Assembly (NCBI GenBank): GCA_021156365.1
Contig: JAJNDK010000012.1
Span: 1 to 64,000, forward strand
DNA length: 64,000 nucleotides
DNA from: Bacteroidota bacterium
GTDB taxonomy: Bacteria > Bacteroidota > Bacteroidia > B-17B0 > Aurantibacillaceae
Direction of reading: 5' to 3'
Below, in pieces: positions 1-6,882 of this stretch. The notes beneath the pieces are model-generated. The model had not been told where the DNA came from. It was given only the letters and a program-made list of their open reading frames with translations, and made no database searches. Numbering within the stretch: the stretch's first letter is position 1; every line of letters starts with the position of its first letter. The translations under genes and the position numbers were made by a program.

Positions 1-1259
1 GTCCAGGTGATAGGAACCGTTGAACAGGTCGTATAAGAAGCCGGTACGTTATCGATGGTTACCGGTGCTTTGATCGTAAACACTGCGTTGGAGGTGTCCG
101 ATATAGTACTTACCACCGTACTGGTTAGACGTATCAGGGCCTGCGTGGTAGTTGGAATCATTGGCGGCGTCCAGCTGTATGATCCGGTGTTTGCAGCAGA
201 GTTGGTGATAGTGTTCCAGGTAGTACCGTTGTTGGCAGAGTACTCGATCTTAACTGGAACCGAAATCGCTGTATTATCCCAGGTGATGGTATGACTGTTC
301 TGCGCTCTCCATACTTCACCACCATTTGGAGAAGTAATGAAATTATTAGGCTGCACAATAGTGAAGTCTGCATTACTGACATCATTTACCAATGAACCCG
401 ATGAATTACTGGCCTTTACTCTTACCTGGCCGGAAGGCGCATTGGGGATCGTCCAGACATAAGATCCGGTGTTAGGAGTGGATGCGGTGATCAGGTTATA
501 GGTTGAACCACCGTCGACAGAGTACTCCAGTTTGACGGTCGTATGAAAGGTCGTTGTATTCCATGTTACATTTCGATTCGAGTTGATCGTCCATATCTCA
601 CCGCCATTGGGAGCAGTAAGAATCGGTGTGGCAGCTGAGATCTCAAAAGGAGTATTCGATAAGTCCACCTGGCAGGAGGTGGTGGCATCGGCAACTTTAA
701 CCAGAGCGGTAGTTGAAGGTGTATTCGGAACCGTCCAGTTATAATTGTTTGCAGCAATGTTGTTCGCTATACTGGTATAGGTAGATCCGTTATCCGTAGA
801 GTAGGAAAGATTAAAGATACCCGAAGTTCCGGCAGGAGTCCAGGCTATTGTGCGATTTGTTAATCCCTGCCATACCTCACCTCCGTTTGGAGCGCTGATA
901 TTGATCGGAAGCTGTACATTGAAGACCGCATTACTACTGTCCCTTTTCACCGGAGCATTGTAATCCAATACGCGGATCAGCACCGTACTCGATGTTGCCA
1001 TTGGCACTGTCCAGTTGTACTGCCCGGTGGTAATGTTCAGGTTAGTAGTAATGGAAGACCAGGTAGCTCCCCCGTTTAGGGAATAATCGATGTTGTAGAA
1101 GTTCGAAACACCTGTTGAATTCCATTTGATCAGGTAGTTCTGGCACCCGTACATTTGTTCCCCGCCGTTTGGCTGGGTCACCGTGATCGGCTGCGCATTT
1201 GCAATACCAATGGAGAACACCATTAGTAGCGTTAGTAGTAGAGATTTGATCGGTTTCAT
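1..1259 (-). CDS. Secreted Ig-like repeat protein (Kre9/KNH-type), 3' end beyond window
   Basis: Partial gene on the minus strand. It starts at the ATG complementary to 1257-1259 and runs off the left edge with no stop, so about 419 residues are visible. The N-terminus MKPIKSLLLTLLMVFSIGIANAQ is a signal peptide, split here only to note basic, hydrophobic and A-Q parts. At least four tandem modules of about 93 residues follow, each opening with PNGGE(V/I/Q)W or similar, then I-x-W, YS-x-(D/N)-(G/N)-G and (T/S)-x-P. The recurrence is visible on DNA near 1163, 884, 603 and 322, about 280 bp apart. This layout matches the Ser-Thr-rich Kre9/KNH-like Ig fold found in Bacteroidota surface proteins. 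The C-terminus, where a T9SS signal would be, is not in the window. A structural or adhesin role is inference. Confidence 0.8.
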   Translation of the reverse strand, partial: MKPIKSLLLTLLMVFSIGIANAQPITVTQPNGGEQMYGCQNYLIKWNSTGVSNFYNIDYSLNGGATWSSITTNLNITTGQYNWTVPMATSSTVLIRVLDYNAPVKRDSSNAVFNVQLPINISAPNGGEVWQGLTNRTIAWTPAGTSGIFNLSYSTDNGSTYTSIANNIAANNYNWTVPNTPSTTALVKVADATTSCQVDLSNTPFEISAATPILTAPNGGEIWTINSNRNVTWNTTTFHTTVKLEYSVDGGSTYNLITASTPNTGSYVWTIPNAPSGQVRVKASNSSGSLVNDVSNADFTIVQPNNFITSPNGGEVWRAQNSHTITWDNTAISVPVKIEYSANNGTTWNTITNSAANTGSYSWTPPMIPTTTQALIRLTSTVVSTISDTSNAVFTIKAPVTIDNVPASYTTCSTVPITW

Positions 1260-1304
1260 CGTGCGACTTTTGTTTGTTTTAAGAATGATATGGATTTATG
1301 ACTA

Positions 1305-2936
1305 TTATTTATTGATGATAATTCTTGAGTTCAGTAATTGATGCTGGTCTTTTACCTGTATGTGATACATTCCGTTTGCAAAGTTTGAAAGGTCGAAAGG
1401 GATCAGGTCGTCAGCAGCTGTTTTTGCATATTCTTTTGTGAAAACAACTTCACCCACGGTATTCAGTACCTGAATGGTGAATGTGGCCCCTGCATTGGAA
1501 CCGTATTTTATACTGAAGACACCACTGCCTGGATTTGGATATACTTCAAATGAAGTATTGGATGCAACATCTTTAAGGCCGATCACAGAAACAATTACGT
1601 TTGTTGTGCTATTGTCGTTTCCGCAAGCATTGGTTGCCGTAAGGACAACAGTATATGTCGAGTTTGCCGCATACATGTGAGTTACAGGAGACGTGGTTGA
1701 CGTATTAGAATCACCAAAATCCCAGGACAGTGAAGTGGTGTTTTGTGATGTGCTTGTAAATGTAACGGATCCGTCACCATTGTCAGTAGCAGTGAAGCTT
1801 GCATCCGGCAATGGATCAACAGTAACTGTTACTGTTGTTGCAACGGTACAGCCCAATGAAGTTCCGCTTACAGTATAAGTAGTAGTTACTGAAGGATCCG
1901 CGGTAACCGGAGAACCTGTAGCTGAGCTCAATGAATCTGTTGGTAGCCAGGTGTAGGTAGCAGCCCCCGAAGCAGTTAATGTTGTTGATGTTCCTTCGCA
2001 GATAGTAGGGGATGCTGCCAGTGCTGATACTACCAAAGGAAGGCCGGTGATAGCACCGGAAGCAACTGTCGTATTTAAAGTATTAAAAGAGGCGTCTGCA
2101 ACTTCGATAGGAGTAGGCGTGTTAACGATCTCTATCAATGAAGTACCGGGAGCACAGTTGTGTGTGAAGTTAAGAGTGAACAAAGCCACAGAGTCTGCCA
2201 TATCTATTCCCATAACAGTGCCGTCAAACCATGTAAAGGTGATTTTTCCCGAAGCAACCTGGGAGATATTGAAATTGGATAGGTTCATTCCAGGTAGGCC
2301 AAAATAACTTACGCTCGAAAAGCTCACGGCCATCGGATCAAATTGTATGCTTCCCTGCATAGAGGCAATATCCGTAAAATCCACAGCCTTCATCGAAACA
2401 CTCATCTGTGAGCCTACTACACCCGAAGCATTGTCCATAAACAGTGTGATACCTGTAGGAGGTGCATTTTGCACGGTGATGCTCCCGTTATTAGTAGTAA
2501 AGGGAACTGTAGCAAATGAGTTATCGATTATTTCGATCGTATTGGCGAAAGACAGGTTGGAAACTGCGGCATTTGCTCCTACAATATTAAATGTGACGGA
2601 GAAAACAACAGCGGAATCTGCAAGTGATACACCCATAAGCGTAGGATCACCCCATGAAAAGGTAAATGATCCGGATGCTATATTCGTAATACCGAAATTA
2701 CCCGGTGCAGTCATGCCCGGAAGCCCGAAATTCTGAACGGATGAATACGTTACAATGGAAGGATCAAACTGCACGTCCCATTGAGCTCCTATGATATTCT
2801 GGAAACCAGTAACCTTAACCGGCACGGTTACCTGCGATCCTGTCGGCCCGCTTAGATCAGGCATTATTAATTCAACAGATCCGATAGCTTTTGAAACGAT
2901 TGTAAGAGCAAAAAGTAGTAGTAAAGATTTTTTCAT
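1305..2936 (-). CDS. Secreted T9SS protein with two cohesin-like domains and a PKD domain
   Basis: 543-residue exported protein. Signal peptide at residues 1-20. Two similar cohesin-type beta-sandwich modules follow (about 22-155 and 160-295), both with G-S-Q-(V/M)-(T/S)-V at the start, F-D-P in the middle and the pair FGLPGM/SFTFSW or YFGLPGM/KITFTW. Then an Ig-like segment (about 300-375, starting around SPTICEGTSTTL), a PKD domain (about 378-455, with SWDFGD) and a C-terminal type IX sorting domain (about 465-543, opening VYPNPGSGVFSIKYG). It is next to another secreted repeat protein on the same strand, 45 bp away. Cohesin domains bind dockerins in other bacteria; a dockerin-like segment occurs in the protein at 60120-62465, but any pairing is speculative. 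Confidence 0.85.
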   Translation of the reverse strand: MKKSLLLLFALTIVSKAIGSVELIMPDLSGPTGSQVTVPVKVTGFQNIIGAQWDVQFDPSIVTYSSVQNFGLPGMTAPGNFGITNIASGSFTFSWGDPTLMGVSLADSAVVFSVTFNIVGANAAVSNLSFANTIEIIDNSFATVPFTTNNGSITVQNAPPTGITLFMDNASGVVGSQMSVSMKAVDFTDIASMQGSIQFDPMAVSFSSVSYFGLPGMNLSNFNISQVASGKITFTWFDGTVMGIDMADSVALFTLNFTHNCAPGTSLIEIVNTPTPIEVADASFNTLNTTVASGAITGLPLVVSALAASPTICEGTSTTLTASGAATYTWLPTDSLSSATGSPVTADPSVTTTYTVSGTSLGCTVATTVTVTVDPLPDASFTATDNGDGSVTFTSTSQNTTSLSWDFGDSNTSTTSPVTHMYAANSTYTVVLTATNACGNDNSTTNVIVSVIGLKDVASNTSFEVYPNPGSGVFSIKYGSNAGATFTIQVLNTVGEVVFTKEYAKTAADDLIPFDLSNFANGMYHIQVKDQHQLLNSRIIINK

Positions 2937-3471
2937 GTTGGTTTTAGCTATAAAATTTAAGCATACGAATATATAGTAATTAATTTGTCAGACAAGGCTG
3001 AAAACAGGTCCTTTTTTCCAGCGTGCCCTTTTCAAGGTTATTCGTGCCGAATGCTTTAATATTCGTTTTTTTAATTTAAAGTATAATTTAATTGACCAAT
3101 TCAAAAGTATAAACTAGTGTGTTTAGTCACCCTACCGTAAACAAGGTTTATTGCACATTTACTCCTCCGGCCCCTTCCGGAGGGTAATTACTTGATTTTG
3201 AATTGATCCAAAGATCAAATAGTTTAAAAAAGATCGTATAATTGGTTGAAAAACCGATAATCCGGCACCGGTATACAATTCTGACTGAACCATAAAAAAC
3301 GTTCTCCACAATCAAGAATTCTCCTGAAAGATGCTTTTATCCTGTATCTATAGGAAGAAGAGTGATAAGATAATTTGTTGAGCTGTCCATTAAAATACCC
3401 TACAATGAATACTAAAACAAAAAAGCCCTACATCTCTGTAAGGTCTTGGTTCATAGCGAAGCCTCACTAGA
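2937..3471. other. Gene-free intergenic stretch
   Basis: About 530 bases without a convincing reading frame in either direction. The only structure seen is a 7-bp GC stem at 3164-3170 with 3177-3183 (CCTCCGG/CCGGAGG), which is not followed by a clear T-run on either strand. The part next to 2936 should carry the promoter of the cohesin-domain gene, but no clean TAnnTTTG box could be fixed. Confidence 0.5.
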
Positions 3472-3585
3472 TGGACCCACAGCTCCGATAGTTATCCTAT
3501 TTATTCTTTCATTCAAATCATCGTGAACCACACCAATATAGAACCTATTGAGTTTTTTACTGAAGATTATATAGCAAGCTGTCAT
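3472..3585 (-). pseudogene. 5' fragment of a GIY-YIG nuclease gene fused to palindrome and tRNA fragment
   Basis: Read on the minus strand, the ATG at 3585 opens MTACYIIFSKKLNRFYIG and continues for about 29 codons with the first GIY-YIG strand (CYII...FYIG). It then departs from the full copy at 3497. What follows is GGATAACTATCGG, half of the palindrome also seen at 4103-4120, and CTGTGGGTCC, the anticodon-stem to variable-loop part of the neighbouring tRNA. The fragment lacks the rest of the nuclease domain, so it cannot be active. It looks like the leading end of a tandem copy cut short by rearrangement. Confidence 0.75.
3498..3582. repeat. 85-bp direct repeat, copy A
   Basis: Identical to 3824-3908 except one G/A difference (84 of 85 bases). 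The repeat is the 5' part of a GIY-YIG nuclease gene. In this copy the repeat is followed at 3583-3585 by CAT, so the minus strand reads ATG-ACA-GCT-TGC and the natural start codon is kept. At the other end it breaks off at 3498 straight into a palindrome plus tRNA-like sequence (3472-3497). Confidence 0.95.
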
Positions 3586-3595
3586 GATCAAAAAA

Positions 3596-3617
3596 GGCGG
3601 ATCATTTACGATCCGCC
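3596..3617 (-). terminator. Hairpin terminator after the GIY-YIG gene
   Basis: Perfect 8-bp stem GGCGGATC/GATCCGCC with a 6-base loop. On the minus strand it is followed by six Ts (3595-3590). It lies 10 bases after the stop of the GIY-YIG reading frame and directly before the ATG of the truncated second copy. Confidence 0.75.
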
Positions 3618-3626
3618 TCTGTTTGC

Positions 3627-3908
3627 TCAACTGTTTTTTAGTTTTTCGATCATTTCCGGATACTTACTTAAATTCCGGATATAAACCGCACTTTTCATGC
3701 TTTTTATGTGCTTTTCAATAGTAAGTGCCTGCTTAAAACTTTCTGTCTCAATTACAAGGAATAGCTCCCAATCAGTAGCCTTTGCAGTAAACCGGTGATC
3801 TCCATAAGAGCCATCGTTGTGTTTATTTATTCTTTCATTCAAATCATCATGAACCACACCAATATAGAACCTATTGAGTTTTTTACTGAAGATTATATAG
3901 CAAGCTGT
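3627..3908 (-). pseudogene. GIY-YIG nuclease, complete domain but start codon lost
   Basis: The open frame contains CYIIFSKKLNRFYIGV (GIY-YIG strand pair), then R-(I)-N-K-H-N, F(T)AKATDW, and the late helix with IEKHIKS, i.e. the short single-domain COG2827-type nuclease of about 90 residues. The natural start is missing. At 3909 the frame runs directly into the 3' end of the tRNA gene (reads GGSTTACYII with no Met), whereas the duplicate at 3498-3585 has ATG at the matching place. The only in-frame start left is GTG at 3857, which would delete the YIG motif. The gene is therefore probably dead, unless translation begins at a non-standard codon. It belongs to the tRNA-linked repeat locus described in the findings. 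Confidence 0.7.
3824..3908. repeat. 85-bp direct repeat, copy B
   Basis: Second copy of the repeat at 3498-3582, 326 bp away in the same orientation. Here it is the 5' end of the otherwise full GIY-YIG frame and abuts the tRNA gene: two bases (3909-3910) separate it from the tRNA discriminator base at 3911. Confidence 0.95.
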
Positions 3909-3910
3909 TG

Positions 3911-3984
3911 TGCTCCCACCTGGGCTCGAACCAGGGACCCACAGATTATGAGTCTGTTGCTCTAACCGGCTGAGCTATAGGAGC
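3911..3984 (-). tRNA. tRNA-Met (CAT)
   Basis: 74-nt cloverleaf on the minus strand. Acceptor GCTCCTA pairs with TGGGAGC, the D stem is GCTC/GAGC, and the anticodon stem ACAGA/TCTGT encloses loop CTCATAA with anticodon CAT. The variable loop is GGGTC and the T arm is CCTGG-TTCGAGC-CCAGG. The discriminator is A and no CCA is encoded. It lacks the three G-C pairs of an initiator, so it is an elongator Met tRNA, or an Ile tRNA if the C is modified to lysidine. Partial copies of this tRNA lie at 3472-3490 and 4001-4172. Confidence 0.95.
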
Positions 3985-4000
3985 GGTTAGATTTTATGTT

Positions 4001-4053
4001 ACTCTATCCGCTGAGTCCCAATGTCTATCGGGAGAGCGGTTAGATTTTAATAG
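4001..4053 (-). repeat. Partial tRNA-like copy with palindrome, copy 1
   Basis: On the minus strand it reads ATCTAACCGCTC, then a 16-18-base imperfect palindrome (4016-4033, core CCGATAGACATTGGG), then CTCAGCGGATAGAGT. This matches the 5' part of the tRNA at 3984 (leader ATCTAACCGCTC and D-arm CTCAGCCGGTTAGAGC) with CTATAG replaced by the palindrome. The shared leader puts the same 12-16 bases before this copy as before the real tRNA. Confidence 0.8.
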
Positions 4054-4090
4054 TTGACCAATCGGTCCAAAATTTCAATTCACTCTGCAT

Positions 4091-4172
4091 CAGGACCCAC
4101 AGCCCCGATAGTTATCGGGGGAGTCTGTTGCTCTATCCGCTGAGTCCCGATGTTTATCAGGAGAGCGGTTAG
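4091..4172 (-). repeat. Partial tRNA-like copy with two palindromes, copy 2
   Basis: Longest tRNA remnant. On the minus strand: TAACCGCTC, palindrome at 4145-4162, CTCAGCGGATAGAGCAACAGACT, a perfect palindrome at 4103-4120 (CCCCGAT-AGTT-ATCGGGG, 7-bp stem), then CTGTGGGTCC. Compared with the true tRNA, the palindromes stand where CTATAG (acceptor/D junction) and CATAAT (anticodon loop) should be. The T arm is absent. The remnant cannot fold as a tRNA. Confidence 0.85.
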
Positions 4173-4178
4173 GGGATG

Positions 4179-4208
4179 CAAATTTACTATTAAATTGATT
4201 TATTGCAA
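4179..4208 (-). promoter_or_regulatory. Promoter reading toward the tRNA locus
   Basis: On the minus strand: TTG (4208-4206), 19 bases, TAAATTTG (4186-4179), a full match to the Bacteroidota consensus. Transcription would start near 4172 and run through both tRNA-like remnants before reaching tRNA-Met. The TTG is half of TTGCAA at 4203-4208, shared with the opposite promoter. Confidence 0.65.
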
Positions 4209-4235
4209 ATTCTTCGCTTGAAATGGGTAAATTTG
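4203..4235 (+). promoter_or_regulatory. Promoter of the aldehyde dehydrogenase gene
   Basis: TTG (4203-4205), 22 bases, TAAATTTG (4228-4235), ending 19 bases before the ATG at 4255. It is back to back with the minus-strand promoter 4179-4208. Confidence 0.65.
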
Positions 4236-4254
4236 CGCTCTCAAAACCCCACTA

Positions 4255-5700
4255 ATGCTTAAAATTCAGAATTATATAAACGGAGAACTGGTGGCTCCGG
4301 AGGCAGGTCAATACCTCGATAATTACGATCCTTCGCGCGGAACGGTCTATTCATTGATACCCGATTCGGATGAGAAAGATGTGGACCGGGCAGTAGCAGC
4401 AGCCAAAGCAGCTTTTCCCGAATGGTCTGTTACACCTAAAGATGTTCGCTCCAACTATTTATTGAAGATCGCTTCGTTGATCGAGGCGAACCTGGATAAA
4501 CTGGCAAAAGCCGAATCGATCGATAACGGTAAACCCCTGCATTTGGCCAAAACAGTTGATATTCCGAGAGCTGCAGCCAATTTTCATTTTTACGGAACAG
4601 GGATCTTGCATTATGCTGCGCATGCACACAGTATGGAAGACACGGCGATCAATTATACCTTACGCCAGCCGGTAGGTGTGGCAGGCTGTATCTCTCCCTG
4701 GAATCTGCCTTTGTATCTTTTCAGCTGGAAAATAGCTCCGGCGCTGGCAGCCGGTTGCACGGTAGTAGCCAAACCATCAGAAGTAACTCCGATGACGGCT
4801 TATTTGCTTTCCGAAATTTGCATTCAGGCGGGATTGCCAAAAGGTGTGTTGAATATTGTGCATGGTCTGGGTGCGAAGGTAGGTGCTGCGATCACCGCTA
4901 ATCCGCAGATCCCCGTATTATCTTTTACAGGAGGAACAAAAACCGGTGCAGACATTGCCCGCGTAGCTGCTCCTATGTTCAAAAAAATGTCGCTGGAGCT
5001 GGGCGGAAAAAACCCGAATGTGATCTTTGCGGATTGCAATTACGAAAAAATGCTTTCCACTACCATGCTTTCTTCCTTTGCCAACCAGGGACAGATCTGC
5101 CTTTGTGGTTCAAGGATATTTGTAGAGCGTCCGATCTATAAGAAATTCAAAGCTGATTTTGTAGAGAAAACCAAAAAGCTGCTCGTAGGAGATCCATTAG
5201 GAGAAAAAACAAAGATCGGTGCAGTGGTGTCTAAACCGCACATGGAAAAAATACTTTCGTATGTTGAATTAGCGAAACAGGAAGGCGGAACGGTTTTGTT
5301 CGGAGGCAACAGGGTGAAGATGGATGGAGAGTTTTCGGAAGGCTACTACCTCGAACCAACTATTATAGAGGGCTTATCACACAATTGCCGGACCAACCAG
5401 GAAGAGATCTTCGGGCCGGTTGTCACGATCATGCCTTTTGATACCGAAGAAGAAGTGCTGATGTATGCCAACTCAACTATTTATGGATTGGCATCTACCG
5501 TATGGACTGAAAATCTTACACGCGCCCACCGTTTTGCTGCCAACCTGCACAGCGGTATTGTATGGGTCAACTGCTGGTTGTTGCGTGATCTGCGCACACC
5601 ATTCGGGGGGGTGAAATCATCGGGTGTGGGCCGAGAGGGCGGGTTTGAAGCCATTGAATTTTTCACGGAGCCCAAGAATATTTGTATTAAACTGAAGTAG
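4255..5700 (+). CDS. Aldehyde dehydrogenase, ALDH8-like (2-aminomuconic/2-hydroxymuconic semialdehyde type)
   Basis: 481-residue NAD(P)-dependent aldehyde dehydrogenase, full length for the superfamily. Visible motifs: SPWNLP (Asn150), the cofactor segment FTGGTKTG (about 224-231), LELGGKN with general-base Glu248, and NQGQICLCGSR with catalytic Cys282. The CLC motif at the nucleophile resembles ALDH8A1 and bacterial muconic semialdehyde dehydrogenases, which oxidise 2-aminomuconate semialdehyde in tryptophan (kynurenine) breakdown. No other kynurenine gene is in the window, so the substrate is inferred. It is the first gene of a run with thiL, 6 bases apart, under a consensus promoter. The ATG at 4255 is 20 bases after the -7 box. 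Confidence 0.85.
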   Translation: MLKIQNYINGELVAPEAGQYLDNYDPSRGTVYSLIPDSDEKDVDRAVAAAKAAFPEWSVTPKDVRSNYLLKIASLIEANLDKLAKAESIDNGKPLHLAKTVDIPRAAANFHFYGTGILHYAAHAHSMEDTAINYTLRQPVGVAGCISPWNLPLYLFSWKIAPALAAGCTVVAKPSEVTPMTAYLLSEICIQAGLPKGVLNIVHGLGAKVGAAITANPQIPVLSFTGGTKTGADIARVAAPMFKKMSLELGGKNPNVIFADCNYEKMLSTTMLSSFANQGQICLCGSRIFVERPIYKKFKADFVEKTKKLLVGDPLGEKTKIGAVVSKPHMEKILSYVELAKQEGGTVLFGGNRVKMDGEFSEGYYLEPTIIEGLSHNCRTNQEEIFGPVVTIMPFDTEEEVLMYANSTIYGLASTVWTENLTRAHRFAANLHSGIVWVNCWLLRDLRTPFGGVKSSGVGREGGFEAIEFFTEPKNICIKLK

Positions 5701-5706
5701 AAAAAC

Positions 5707-6750
5707 ATGTTAGAAAATAAAGGAAGAACAGAGTTGTCATCATTAGGAGAGTTTGGTTTGATCAAACACCTGACTCAGCATTTTGAGATCGTTAATGAAT
5801 CCACTATCAAAGGTGTGGGAGATGATGCAGCGGTTATCGATCATAAAGATATGGTAACACTCGTATCTACTGATATGCTTGTGGAAGGAGTGCATTTTGA
5901 CCTGAGTTATATGCCAATGAAACATCTGGGCTACAAAGTAGTAACAGTGAACCTTTCCGATATCTGCGCCATGAATGCGATGCCGAAACAGATCACCGTT
6001 GCCATTGCTATGAGCAGTCGTTTTTCGGTGGAAGCCATAGAAGAATTATATTCAGGAATATTAGCAGCCTGCACTAATTACAAAGTTGATCTTGTCGGAG
6101 GCGATACCACCACTTCTCATAGCGGGCTGATCATCAGCGTAACTTCGATCGGTGAAGCGAAAAAAGAAGACGTGGTGTATCGTAATACAGCCCAGGAGAA
6201 AGACCTGATCTGTGTGAGTGGTGATCTGGGAGGTGCTTACATGGGATTACAATTATTGGAACGCGAAAAATCGGTGTTCAAAGAAAATCCGAATGTGCAG
6301 CCCGATCTGGACGGCAATGATTATATCCTCGAACGGCAGTTGAAACCGGAAGCACGTATCGATATTCCAATTCTTTTGAAAGGTCTCGGTGTGAAGCCAA
6401 ATGCAATGATCGATGTAAGTGATGGGCTTGCTTCGGAATTGTTTCACATCTGCACGCAATCAGAAGTGGGATGTGAGCTGTACGAAGATAAGATCCCATT
6501 GGATCCGATGACTTATGACCGTGCGCGTGAGTTCAACCTGGATCCTACGGTATGTGCGCTAAGTGGCGGGGAAGATTATGAATTGCTTTTCACTGTTCCT
6601 TTGAGCGATTATGAAAAGGTAAATAATCATCCTGATATCACGATCATAGGACACATCACGGATAAGAACAGCGGAATGAATCTGATCACCAAGAACGGCT
6701 TGTCAGCAAAACTGAAAGCGCAGGGCTGGGATGCTTTTGCAAAGAGCTGA
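5707..6750 (+). CDS. thiL: Thiamine-monophosphate kinase
   Basis: 347 residues. ThiL phosphorylates thiamine monophosphate to the active cofactor thiamine diphosphate using ATP. Family signatures: SLGEFGLI at the N-terminus, GVGDDAAVI (Mg/ATP-binding aspartates), STDMLVEGVHFD, a DICAMNA(M)P segment, DLVGGDTT, and DVSDGLASEL near residue 240, followed by LSGGEDYELLF. Length is normal. The start follows the aldehyde dehydrogenase stop by 6 bases, so the two are likely co-transcribed. Confidence 0.95.
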   Translation: MLENKGRTELSSLGEFGLIKHLTQHFEIVNESTIKGVGDDAAVIDHKDMVTLVSTDMLVEGVHFDLSYMPMKHLGYKVVTVNLSDICAMNAMPKQITVAIAMSSRFSVEAIEELYSGILAACTNYKVDLVGGDTTTSHSGLIISVTSIGEAKKEDVVYRNTAQEKDLICVSGDLGGAYMGLQLLEREKSVFKENPNVQPDLDGNDYILERQLKPEARIDIPILLKGLGVKPNAMIDVSDGLASELFHICTQSEVGCELYEDKIPLDPMTYDRAREFNLDPTVCALSGGEDYELLFTVPLSDYEKVNNHPDITIIGHITDKNSGMNLITKNGLSAKLKAQGWDAFAKS

Positions 6751-6857
6751 CCGGTTGCAAACTAACATTCGGTTGATCTGAAAAGAATATTTTAAACATG
6801 GTTTTAGCCTCAAGACGGCATTCACTTAATTTTAAAAGTATATATATTTATTTACCT

Positions 6858-6865
6858 TAAATTTG
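6858..6865 (+). promoter_or_regulatory. Likely -7 element of gltX
   Basis: TAAATTTG, an exact TAnnTTTG match 17 bases before the gltX ATG at 6883. No good TTG is found at the expected upstream distance, so the -33 part is weak. Confidence 0.5.
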
Positions 6866-6882
6866 CACTTCAATTTTAGATA

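Noticed and set aside
1-1259. Regular 280-bp repeats as a possible CRISPR or satellite
   Set aside because: The repeats are codons of a tandem Ig-like protein; units diverge at DNA level and preserve the frame.
2047-2736. Plus-strand frames of 86 and 129 codons across the cohesin-domain gene
   Set aside because: Mirror frames of a well supported minus-strand gene with no features of their own.
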